Assembly (NCBI GenBank): GCA_020832085.1 | Contig: JAFIFJ010000065.1 | Coordinates: forward strand, 1 to 61,887 | Length of the DNA: 61,887 nt | Direction of reading: 5' to 3' | Source: Gammaproteobacteria bacterium | GTDB taxonomy: Bacteria > Pseudomonadota > Gammaproteobacteria > Pseudomonadales > Azotimanducaceae | Shown: piece by piece, positions 47,334 through 54,608 of the stretch | How positions within the stretch are numbered: the first letter of the stretch is position 1 | Layout: every line of letters begins with the position of its first letter | The notes under the pieces: model-generated | The model's input: only the letters and a program-made list of their open reading frames with translations | What the model was told of the DNA's origin: nothing | Databases searched by the model: none | Position numbers and translations under genes: made by a program

Positions 47334-48551
47334 ATGAGTCTTCTCGAAAAACTCGAGGCTGCCCAGCGCAGTCAGGATGTCCTTCAAGCCCTCGGCGTAA
47401 ATGCCATTGGCGCCACCATCGATGTTGCCGGTTCGGCGACGGAAGGTGACATCGCCGGCAACCGGGTGGTCCTGGCGGGCACCAACAATTACCTGGGTCT
47501 GACCTTCGACCCGGTCTGTGTCGAAGCCGCCGTCCGCGCTGTGCGCAGCCACGGCACCGGCACCACCGGCTCCCGTCTGGCCAATGGCACCTACGCCTGT
47601 CACGCAGCGCTGGAAACCGAACTGGCGGACTTCCTCGAAGCCCGGTCAGCCATCGTGTTCACCACCGGCTATGTGGCCAACGTGGGCGTCATCTCCACCC
47701 TCGCCGGCCCCGGCGACGTGATCGTCCTCGATGCCGACTCCCACGCCAGCATCTACGAGGGCGCCAAACTCTCCGGTGCCGAGGTCTACCGTTTCCGCCA
47801 CAACGACCCGGACGATCTGGACAAGCGCCTGCGCCGCCTCGGCGAGCGCGCCAGCCGCACCCTCGTGATCGTGGAAGGCCTCTACAGCATGCTCGGCGAC
47901 GTGTCGCCGCTGAAGCAGATCTGCGAGGTCAAGGATCGCTACGGCGCCTACCTGCTGCTCGACGACGCCCACAGCTTCGGCACCATGGGCGCCACCGGCC
48001 GCGGTCTGGCCCAGGCGGAAGGCGTCGAGGATCAGGTGGATTTCGTCACCGGGACCTTCTCCAAGAGCCTCGGCAGCGTCGGCGGCTACTGCGCCAGCCG
48101 CAAGCACGACATCAATCCGCTGCGGGCCCAGATTCGCGCCTACATGTTCACCGCTTCGTCGACGCCATCGGTGATCGCCTCGACCCGGGCCGCCCTGCAC
48201 CTGATCGGGCGCCGCCCGGAATTGCGGACGCGCCTGTGGGGCAACGCCAAGCGCGTGCACAGTGCGCTGGCCGGTCTCGGTTTCACCCTCGGCGCCGATG
48301 CCAGCCCGGTGATCGCCACCATCATGGATTCGCCGCAGCAGGCGGCTGATGCCTGGCAGATGCTGCTCGATGCGGGCGTTTACGTGAACCTGGTGGTCCC
48401 GCCGGGTGCACCGAAGAACATGAGCATTCTGCGCTGCAGCCTGTCGGCCGCGCATACGCCGGATCAGATCAGCCAGATCATCAACGCCTATGCGGTGGTG
48501 GCCGAGCACCTGATGGGACGGCCGAAAGCCGTCGCCGGCGGCAGCCTCTGA
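47334..48551 (+). CDS. spt: Serine palmitoyltransferase (alpha-oxoamine synthase)
   Basis: This 405-residue PLP enzyme condenses serine with an acyl-ACP or acyl-CoA to give 3-ketosphinganine, the first step of sphingolipid synthesis. The glycine-rich region HGTGTTGSRLANG, the PLP-stacking histidine in DADSHASIYEG (His137), the LLLDDAHSFG aspartate (Asp211) and Schiff-base Lys244 in GTFSKSLGSVGGY are visible. These features fit bacterial SPT better than KBL or BioF; the ACP and reductase neighbours support it. It is coupled to the ACP gene and convergent with the Lpt-like operon. Confidence 0.88.
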   Translation: MSLLEKLEAAQRSQDVLQALGVNAIGATIDVAGSATEGDIAGNRVVLAGTNNYLGLTFDPVCVEAAVRAVRSHGTGTTGSRLANGTYACHAALETELADFLEARSAIVFTTGYVANVGVISTLAGPGDVIVLDADSHASIYEGAKLSGAEVYRFRHNDPDDLDKRLRRLGERASRTLVIVEGLYSMLGDVSPLKQICEVKDRYGAYLLLDDAHSFGTMGATGRGLAQAEGVEDQVDFVTGTFSKSLGSVGGYCASRKHDINPLRAQIRAYMFTASSTPSVIASTRAALHLIGRRPELRTRLWGNAKRVHSALAGLGFTLGADASPVIATIMDSPQQAADAWQMLLDAGVYVNLVVPPGAPKNMSILRCSLSAAHTPDQISQIINAYAVVAEHLMGRPKAVAGGSL

Positions 48552-48573
48552 TCCAGCTCCGACGCCGCGCCTC

Positions 48574-48707
48574 GGGATCGGGATCGGGATCGGGATCGGG
48601 ATCGGGATCGGGATCGGGATCGAAATTCACTCTGCGCTCTCCTCGAGCTTCATGAGTTTCTTTTTTGTTCGATAGCGATACCGATCCCGATCGCGATAGC
48701 GATGACG
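48574..48707. repeat. GGGATC hexamer tandem repeat with an opposed CGAT-rich repeat
   Basis: Eight perfect copies of GGGATC run from 48574 to 48621 directly after spt. A T-rich tract lies at 48657-48666, and a degenerate CGATNN repeat of opposite sense (CGATAGCGATACCGATCCCG) covers 48670-48707. The two halves could fold into a long stem between the convergent spt and lptG-like genes and might serve as a bidirectional terminator. No coding signal is seen between 48552 and 48768. Confidence 0.75.
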
Positions 48708-48768
48708 TTCAGCGAAGGGCAGTGACGTCAGTCCCGTCACAGCGCCTCCAGATCGGCGCAATCAGCGC

Positions 48769-49848
48769 TCAATCCAGCCGCTTGAGGATGTAGGCCACCA
48801 CCACGGCAAGGGCCAGTGGCGGTGCCAGCGCGGCCATGAGCGGTGAGGCGCCGCTGACCAGCACCGCGTTGGCCACCACCTGGTCGCCCAGGTAGTAGAA
48901 CAATCCCCCTGCGGCCGCCAGGCCGACGAATTTGAACTCCCCCTCCCGAGGTCCCATGAGCGCAATGGGCACTGCCAGCAGCCCCATCAGCAGCGCCGAC
49001 ACCGGCAGCAGCCACATGCGCCAGTAGGCCAGCTCCCAGCGCTGCCGGGGCTGGCCGGTGGCTTCCAGATAATCGATATAGCCGCGCAGATCACTGAACG
49101 AAAGGCTGTCCACCGGCGGGGGGTGCAGCGGCGTGTCATCTGCCCACCAGGGTCGCCAGACATCGAACTCGAGCATCTCCCGTTCCACGCGATCGGGGTA
49201 GAACACGCGCTGCTCGGCGCCGTGAAGACGCCAGCTGCCGTCCTCCTGAGGATCTGCCGAGGTCGCCTCCATCACCGACCTCAGCCCGGCATCGGGGCCA
49301 AGCCGATAGATGCGGATGTCCACCGGCACCCGCCCGTACTCCAGGGCACCCACTTCGATCACCACGTCACCGCTGCGGGACCAGAAGCCCTGGCCCACCC
49401 GACCCTCACCGCCGATGGCCGTCTCCCGGCTCATGGTGGCGCCCTGATAGAGGGCCGGTGCGACGAATTCGTAGACCAGCGGCACCGCCACCACCAGCAC
49501 CAGCCCGGGCAGCATGGTGGACCAGGCCAGCCGCCGCAGGGACATGCCCGCAGCGCGCAGAATGACCAGTTCGCTGCGCCGGGCGAGCTGCCAGATGGCC
49601 AACGACCCGCCGAACAGGGTGATAAACGGCAGCAGCCGAAGGACCCGGCTCGGCGTGGTCATGATGACGTAGGCCAGGGCGCTGGCCACGTTGTAGACGC
49701 CATCGCCCACGTCGTCGAGTTCTTCGATGAAGGCCATCAGCGAAAACAGCGCCAGCAGCACACAGGCCACCACGGCGTAGCCGCGGAACAGTTCGATGCC
49801 GAGATAGCGATCGATGCGGCCCAGACGCATGGCTCCCCGACCAATCAT
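48769..49848 (-). CDS. LptG-like YjgP/YjgQ permease
   Basis: This 359-residue inner-membrane protein has six helices and a central periplasmic beta-jellyroll (about 130-260), the LptG architecture. The N-terminal coupling region (RRSELVILRAAGMS) and C-terminal helices match LptG. In the LPS system LptB2FG extracts lipid from the inner membrane. This copy is the last gene of the minus-strand sphingolipid operon and overlaps the LptF-like gene by 4 bp, so I infer a dedicated lipid extractor. No LptB-like ATPase is nearby. Confidence 0.82.
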   Translation of the reverse strand: MIGRGAMRLGRIDRYLGIELFRGYAVVACVLLALFSLMAFIEELDDVGDGVYNVASALAYVIMTTPSRVLRLLPFITLFGGSLAIWQLARRSELVILRAAGMSLRRLAWSTMLPGLVLVVAVPLVYEFVAPALYQGATMSRETAIGGEGRVGQGFWSRSGDVVIEVGALEYGRVPVDIRIYRLGPDAGLRSVMEATSADPQEDGSWRLHGAEQRVFYPDRVEREMLEFDVWRPWWADDTPLHPPPVDSLSFSDLRGYIDYLEATGQPRQRWELAYWRMWLLPVSALLMGLLAVPIALMGPREGEFKFVGLAAAGGLFYYLGDQVVANAVLVSGASPLMAALAPPLALAVVVAYILKRLD

Positions 49849-50900
49849 GTGTGGCGCCTCAACCAGATCATGATGCCGAGGACAATGGCCAGGGGCAGCA
49901 GCGGCAGCCAGAAGATGCCTGGCAAGGCTGCAAGGTTGCCCTGCTCCAGACCGTTACGCGCCGCCGCGGCCACGTTGAACACCAGCACGTAGGCGCCGAT
50001 GGCTGACAGCATCCGCAGGGCCGTGACACGGCCTGGCGCGATCGTTCCGATCACCCCGGCAATCAGGGTCATGCCGAAGGTGATGAACGGCAGGGTCAGC
50101 CGCCACTGGTACTCCGCCGTTTCCCGGGGCACCTGGCCATGGCGCAGCGCCGTCGTGGGCCTGGCCCGGCGGTCGAGCAGCGCCTGCTCCTCCGCAGCGC
50201 TCTCCCGCCAACGCACCCCGAGCCGTTCGAAACTGTGGCGGACGTCTCCGCCGTCGGCGCTCAGGGTGACCACCTGACCGCGGAAGAACTCCACCAGCTG
50301 TGAACCATCCGCCTGGGGCGGCGCCAGCCGTGCCTGCTCGGCGCGGATCAGGCGATCACCCAGCACCCGCTGCTGTCGCGCCAGGACGTCTTCGAGGAAG
50401 CCACCGCCCTGGTCGATGCTGGAGGCAGTCACTACCAGATCCGAGCCCAGGGCATAGAAGCGCCCGGCCTGCATGGCGCTGACGTCGAGCCGCGCCGCCC
50501 GGTCCTCCACCTGATCGCTGGTGCGATAAGCCCAGGGCCGCGCCTGCAGCGTCAGTACCGCCACCACCAGCACCATGATGAAGCCGATACCCACCACCGG
50601 CAGCAGCAGGCGGGCCCGCGACCAGCCGCCGGCGAACAGCGCCACCAGTTCCCGATCCCGGTTCATGCGCTCGAAGGCGAAGACCACCGCGAAGAACATG
50701 GACGTGGGGACGATGACTTCGGCGGCGATCATGCAGCGCAGCGCCACCAGGGCCCACATGGAGGTGGGCGCGAGCCCGGCCGCAGCGGCATCCTGCAGCA
50801 ACCCCGCCGTGATGTAGGCTCCGAAAATCGCAGTCAGCAGGAACCAGCCGACCAGAAAGGGCCGACCCATTTCTTTCAGCAGGTAGCGATCAACCGTCAT
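49845..50900 (-). CDS. LptF-like YjgP/YjgQ permease
   Basis: This 351-residue protein has the LptF topology: three helices, a large periplasmic domain (about 120-250) and three helices. The start MTVDRYLLKEMGRPFLVG is the usual LptF N terminus, and NRDRELVALFAGG is the cytoplasmic coupling helix. I chose ATG at 50900; it overlaps the hydroxylase stop by 11 bp. The frame extends upstream into the hydroxylase gene, but that part is not LptF-like. It is paired with the LptG-like gene in a sphingolipid operon. Confidence 0.82.
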   Translation of the reverse strand: MTVDRYLLKEMGRPFLVGWFLLTAIFGAYITAGLLQDAAAAGLAPTSMWALVALRCMIAAEVIVPTSMFFAVVFAFERMNRDRELVALFAGGWSRARLLLPVVGIGFIMVLVVAVLTLQARPWAYRTSDQVEDRAARLDVSAMQAGRFYALGSDLVVTASSIDQGGGFLEDVLARQQRVLGDRLIRAEQARLAPPQADGSQLVEFFRGQVVTLSADGGDVRHSFERLGVRWRESAAEEQALLDRRARPTTALRHGQVPRETAEYQWRLTLPFITFGMTLIAGVIGTIAPGRVTALRMLSAIGAYVLVFNVAAAARNGLEQGNLAALPGIFWLPLLPLAIVLGIMIWLRRHT

Positions 50901-51672
50901 GAGGTGTCCGTGCGGGACGCCCGGCTCGCCAGGCCTCGAGGTTGCGCAGCGGGTCGCGGACGAAGGCCGTGGCGCGCATGCTTCGCAGCAGCAGACCATC
51001 CACGATGCGCCCGGGAAGGTCCATGGGCCGGTCGAAATCCAGGAACAGCACCACCCGCTCCTCATCGGTGTCGTTCCTGACCTCGTGCTCGTAGGTGTCG
51101 TCGAGTACCACGACCCGGCCTTCCTGCCAGTGGTGGTACTGATCGTGCACCCGGATCCAGCAGTTGTCCCGGTCCGCCGGCACCTTCAGGCCCAGGTGGG
51201 CGCGGAGCAGGGCCCGCGACGGGCCGCAGTGGGCAGGAATGTGGTAGCGGGGGGCGAGGATGGAAAAGAAGGCGTTCTGCAATCCGGGCAGACGGTCGAG
51301 CAGGGCTGCGGTCTCGGGGCAGCTCGCGCAGTTGTCGTCCACCCGATGGCCCATGACGTAGAAGGTATAGGTCTTCCAGTTGTCACCCTTGGAGATGCGC
51401 GCCTGATCCGGGGAGATCTGATGGAAGGCGGGCACGTCCTCCCGGTGCTTCAGCACTTCGTCGAGTTCCCGGCGGATGTCCAGCCAGGCATCTTCCAGCG
51501 GCACGGTGAACGGAAACACCCGGGGCTCGGGAAAGATCGGGGGGATGCCAATGGGCGAATGCCGGCCCTGAAAGTCGTTCAGGGCACGGACGCCGTACTT
51601 GACCATCCGCTGCAGCAGCTTGCGCCGAGGTTTGGATTCAGTCTTGTCATCAGCCATCCCCACATCGTTCAT
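50890..51672 (-). CDS. Aspartyl/asparaginyl beta-hydroxylase (LpxO/AspH) family dioxygenase
   Basis: This 260-residue enzyme is a non-heme Fe(II)/2-oxoglutarate dioxygenase. The iron ligands are probably His148 (HIPAHCGPS) and His196 (LDDTYEHEVRN), and the 2-oxoglutarate-binding segment is LLRAHLGL. LpxO of this family hydroxylates a lipid A acyl chain, so hydroxylation of the ceramide acyl chain is a reasonable inference from context. The ATG overlaps the previous stop (ATGA). Lacking a membrane segment, it would act at the membrane surface. Confidence 0.83.
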   Translation of the reverse strand: MNDVGMADDKTESKPRRKLLQRMVKYGVRALNDFQGRHSPIGIPPIFPEPRVFPFTVPLEDAWLDIRRELDEVLKHREDVPAFHQISPDQARISKGDNWKTYTFYVMGHRVDDNCASCPETAALLDRLPGLQNAFFSILAPRYHIPAHCGPSRALLRAHLGLKVPADRDNCWIRVHDQYHHWQEGRVVVLDDTYEHEVRNDTDEERVVLFLDFDRPMDLPGRIVDGLLLRSMRATAFVRDPLRNLEAWRAGRPARTPHDG

Positions 51673-52571
51673 CGGAACATGCCCTCGCGCCAGAGTTTAT
51701 AGATCAATGGCCAGAGAAAGATCAGCGGCCGGCGCCGCACCCGCTCGGGGATTTCGACCGGCTTGCCGGTATGCCGTTCCAGCTTCCAGGCCACATAGTC
51801 GAGGCCGCCGTCGAAGGTGTACAGCCCCTTGATGAGCCGGGCCAGGGACAGGGGCTTGCCGAGCACGATCCGCAGCGTCCAGGCCAGTTTCGCCGGCCAG
51901 CGCCGGCCTCGCGGCAGATCGTCAAGCACCGTCGTACCGAGTTCCCGGTAGTGCTCTGCATGCCCCGCCACCAGAAACTCGGCCCGTCCGCTGCCTTCGG
52001 CACGCAGTTCGGCCCGGTAGCACAGGCCCAAGGTACGCACCCAGAACTCATGCCAGTCCGCTCCCTCGTCGATGAGCGGCAGGGCGCGTCCGGCCAGGGT
52101 CTGAAGCGCCGTCACCAGACTGTTCAGACCCGCTTCGTGATCGTCGAGCTCGACCAGCGTCAGCGGCTGCGCATAACGCGCCCAGAAATAGGAGTGAAAC
52201 GCAGCCCGGGTACAGGAGCGGTGAAACTGCGCCACGGACAGTACCGCATACTTGCAGCGGACGACGGCATCACCGTGCGTCACTTCCAGATAGTACACGT
52301 TCGGCGGCAGCAGCCGGCATAACCCTGCGGAAACGGCACCGAGCACCGGGCGCGGGTCGTGCAGCAGCACATGCAGATCGATCACCCCTTCCGGCTCGGC
52401 CTGACGCCGGCAGGAGCCGTAGTACAGCGCGCCGGCAAACTGCTCGCCGAAACGCTCCCGCAGCGCCGCCACCAGCGTGGCCACCTTTGGCTGTATGGGC
52501 CGCCCGGCTTCCCGGCGCATGCATTCGAGCAGCCTGGCGCGGGCGGCGGGTGACAAGGTGGGTGCTGACAT
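51669..52571 (-). CDS. Tam41-like nucleotidyltransferase
   Basis: This 300-residue protein has a nucleotidyltransferase core resembling mitochondrial CDP-diacylglycerol synthase Tam41. The G-S motif is YYGSCRR (52-53), the metal aspartate is in GVIDLHVLL (Asp65), and PNVYYLEVTHGDAVVRCKYAV is equivalent to the Tam41 segment PNVYYNP plus KYGVVS. A C-terminal helical part follows. By analogy it would activate a lipid phosphate such as ceramide-1-phosphate with CTP. It follows the lipid kinase gene (stop and start share a base) and precedes the hydroxylase. Confidence 0.7.
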   Translation of the reverse strand: MSAPTLSPAARARLLECMRREAGRPIQPKVATLVAALRERFGEQFAGALYYGSCRRQAEPEGVIDLHVLLHDPRPVLGAVSAGLCRLLPPNVYYLEVTHGDAVVRCKYAVLSVAQFHRSCTRAAFHSYFWARYAQPLTLVELDDHEAGLNSLVTALQTLAGRALPLIDEGADWHEFWVRTLGLCYRAELRAEGSGRAEFLVAGHAEHYRELGTTVLDDLPRGRRWPAKLAWTLRIVLGKPLSLARLIKGLYTFDGGLDYVAWKLERHTGKPVEIPERVRRRPLIFLWPLIYKLWREGMFR

Positions 52572-53524
52572 CAGGAACGCACCCGCCTGAGGTCGACGAA
52601 GGTCAGCGGACGACTGGGCTGAAAGGACAGCGCAGCGCCGCCCGGGTGCAGTTCACCATCGAGCAGCCAGACATCGTTCACGGCGATACGGATCTGCTCG
52701 GCGCGCTGACTGTGATAGCCCTCGCCGGCATGCATGTGCGCAGCCTGGCCGCGCAGCAGGGCCGGCAGCCGACGCAGCAATCGCTGCGGCCGATCATCGA
52801 TCCAGGTGCAGGCCAGGGGAGCGTCTCCGCTGCCCCAGAACGGCGTCAAGCCGAGGAACAGCCGCTTCATCACGGTCACCAGCAACAGCGACACTTCGGC
52901 ATCCATGGGCTCCGCGTCATCCAGCTGCAGCTGCAGCCGCGTGGGATCGGCGAAGGGCGGCTGACGGCGCAGCATGCCCCATGCACCTCGCGCCAGCGCC
53001 GCGCCTGCCGCCAGTTCACCGGTACGACCGGCGCCCCGCAGTTCGCTGTGCCAGAACTCGGCCCCGCGAACGATGGTTCCGACGCCGAAGAACAGCCCTG
53101 CATGAAAGGCGCCGTCGTCGCTTCGCACTTCGAGGACGGGGCGCGTGGCAACCGGCCACTGTGCCAACGGCTGATCCCGCAGCGTCAGCAGCGCAGGAAG
53201 GGCCCGGCGCAGGGAGCCGCCGGCGCCGAGGTCACCGGCGCTCATGTTGGTGGAGCCACCGGGCAGCGCGCAGAGCACGGGCAAGTCATCGAACCCTCCC
53301 CCCAGCAGGGCCGTCAGCACCGCTTGCAACGTACCATCGCCGCCATTGACCGCCAGCACCTGGGGGCCTGTGGCCAGGATATCCGCCAGCTGTGCAGGCA
53401 GGTCAGACAGGTTGCCGCAGCGTTGATGATCGACCCCGTTGAGCCCTGCAAGGTTGGCAATGAGCCGCTCCCGGGCATGACCGGGCTTGCTGCGGGGATT
53501 GCTGAGAACGGCCAGGCGATTCAT
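52571..53524 (-). CDS. DAGK-family lipid kinase, CpgB-like ceramide kinase candidate
   Basis: This 317-residue protein has the diacylglycerol kinase catalytic domain: VNGGDGTLQAVL (GGDGT at 61-65) and LPGGSTNMSA (88-93), followed by the LPGGS-type second lobe. Caulobacter CpgB, a kinase of this type from its sphingolipid locus, phosphorylates ceramide, so ceramide is the likely substrate here. It overlaps the MobA-like gene by 4 bp upstream. Diacylglycerol or sphingosine are alternatives. Confidence 0.78.
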   Translation of the reverse strand: MNRLAVLSNPRSKPGHARERLIANLAGLNGVDHQRCGNLSDLPAQLADILATGPQVLAVNGGDGTLQAVLTALLGGGFDDLPVLCALPGGSTNMSAGDLGAGGSLRRALPALLTLRDQPLAQWPVATRPVLEVRSDDGAFHAGLFFGVGTIVRGAEFWHSELRGAGRTGELAAGAALARGAWGMLRRQPPFADPTRLQLQLDDAEPMDAEVSLLLVTVMKRLFLGLTPFWGSGDAPLACTWIDDRPQRLLRRLPALLRGQAAHMHAGEGYHSQRAEQIRIAVNDVWLLDGELHPGGAALSFQPSRPLTFVDLRRVRS

Positions 53525-54345
53525 CCGCTTCGAGCTCCGAACCGGGCCCGCACCAGGGCCAGATCCGCCAGGGAGTCCACGTCGACAGCGGCATCCGGGT
53601 CGTCCACCGCCACCGCAGCGACGCGGACACCGGTGAGCTGACCGATGCGCGCCAGGGCCCCGGCAGCGGTCAGGCGTCCGCTCAGATAGCGCAGGGCGAT
53701 GCCGAAACCCAGGGTGGCTGCCATGCGTCCAGGCCGCTTGCGTTCCGTCTCGAGAGTCTGCCAGAAGTCGAGTACGGATCCGCCCTTCGGCCCACGGAAG
53801 AGCATCAGGTTACAGCCACAGAAGGGGCCATCCGCCAGCTTCAAGGCCGTCCGCCGGCCTTCCGGAAAGGCCGCCTGCACCAGCGCGTGCTTCGCCAGCC
53901 CCACCACGACGTCGGCTTCCGTGCCGAGGGCATCCGCCACGAAGCGGGCAGCCGTCCCGGCGCTCAGCAGCGGATGATCTCCCGTTGTCAGCAGCAGGGC
54001 GTCGATGGCGGCCTCATTGGCGGCAGCCGGCGCCAGGAAGGCCGCCTCCAGCAGGGCTGCGGCACTGCGGGCGGGCGATGATCGCGGCGGCTGCCAGGTT
54101 ACCGCAGCCCCCTGGATGCGGGCGCTGAGCCAGGGTGTGGCCTCGACGATGGCCGGCTCAGGCCCGGAAAGGTGAACTCTGGCGGCACCTTCGAGGTCCG
54201 ACACCGTATCCAGCACCCGTTGCAGCATGGGGACGCCAGCAATATCCACCAGCACCTTGCTGGCAACGTTCTCAGCCCGGGCGATGGCATCCGGCCCCGC
54301 GCGATCGCCGGCGAGTACCCCGACGGCGAACTGGGACCCGGGCAC
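53521..54345 (-). CDS. MobA-like NTP transferase
   Basis: This protein of about 274 residues has a MobA/CofC-type GT-A nucleotidyltransferase fold: VGVLAGDRAG near the start, then VDIAGVPMLQRVLD and LLTTGDHPLLS (metal-site aspartates). It ends in DDPDAAVDVDSLADL, as in NTP_transf_3 proteins. It would make an activated (CDP or GDP) head-group precursor, perhaps with glycerate as in ceramide phosphoglycerate. The start is uncertain: GTG at 54345 has AGGA seven bases upstream and opens the domain directly; ATG at 54432 is longer. It is the first gene of the six-gene operon. Confidence 0.7.
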   Translation of the reverse strand: MPGSQFAVGVLAGDRAGPDAIARAENVASKVLVDIAGVPMLQRVLDTVSDLEGAARVHLSGPEPAIVEATPWLSARIQGAAVTWQPPRSSPARSAAALLEAAFLAPAAANEAAIDALLLTTGDHPLLSAGTAARFVADALGTEADVVVGLAKHALVQAAFPEGRRTALKLADGPFCGCNLMLFRGPKGGSVLDFWQTLETERKRPGRMAATLGFGIALRYLSGRLTAAGALARIGQLTGVRVAAVAVDDPDAAVDVDSLADLALVRARFGARSG

Positions 54346-54515
54346 GGGGCCATCCTGGCTGGTCGGCGTGGCCTTCAATTCCGAGCGAGCTCCGAGCACT
54401 GAAAGGGGAGAACAGCCGGCGATGATACGCATGCACCTGCGTCGACGCAGCCGCCCGCTGCGCGGCACCGGCTGCGGGACCACTTGCCGGGCGTGCCTGA
54501 AAGCGAGATTGCCGT

Positions 54516-54521
54516 CATAAT
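54516..54521 (+). promoter_or_regulatory. Possible -10 element for the FAAL operon
   Basis: CATAAT stands out in the GC-rich 263-bp gap between the MobA-like gene and the FAAL gene. No good -35 lies 17 bases upstream (GTGCCT at best). It could serve the plus-strand operon, while the minus-strand promoter remains unidentified. The call rests on this hexamer alone. Confidence 0.25.
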
Positions 54522-54608
54522 GGCGCCCGCATCGTGGCCCAACCTCAGCGGCGCTCGCAGCGGTCTGCCTGAGCCATCGCCACCGACCTCGAATTGAATG
54601 GAGCCAGC

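Noticed and set aside
48574..48621. GGGATC repeat as a CRISPR array
   Set aside because: Units are only six bases with no spacers and there are no cas genes.
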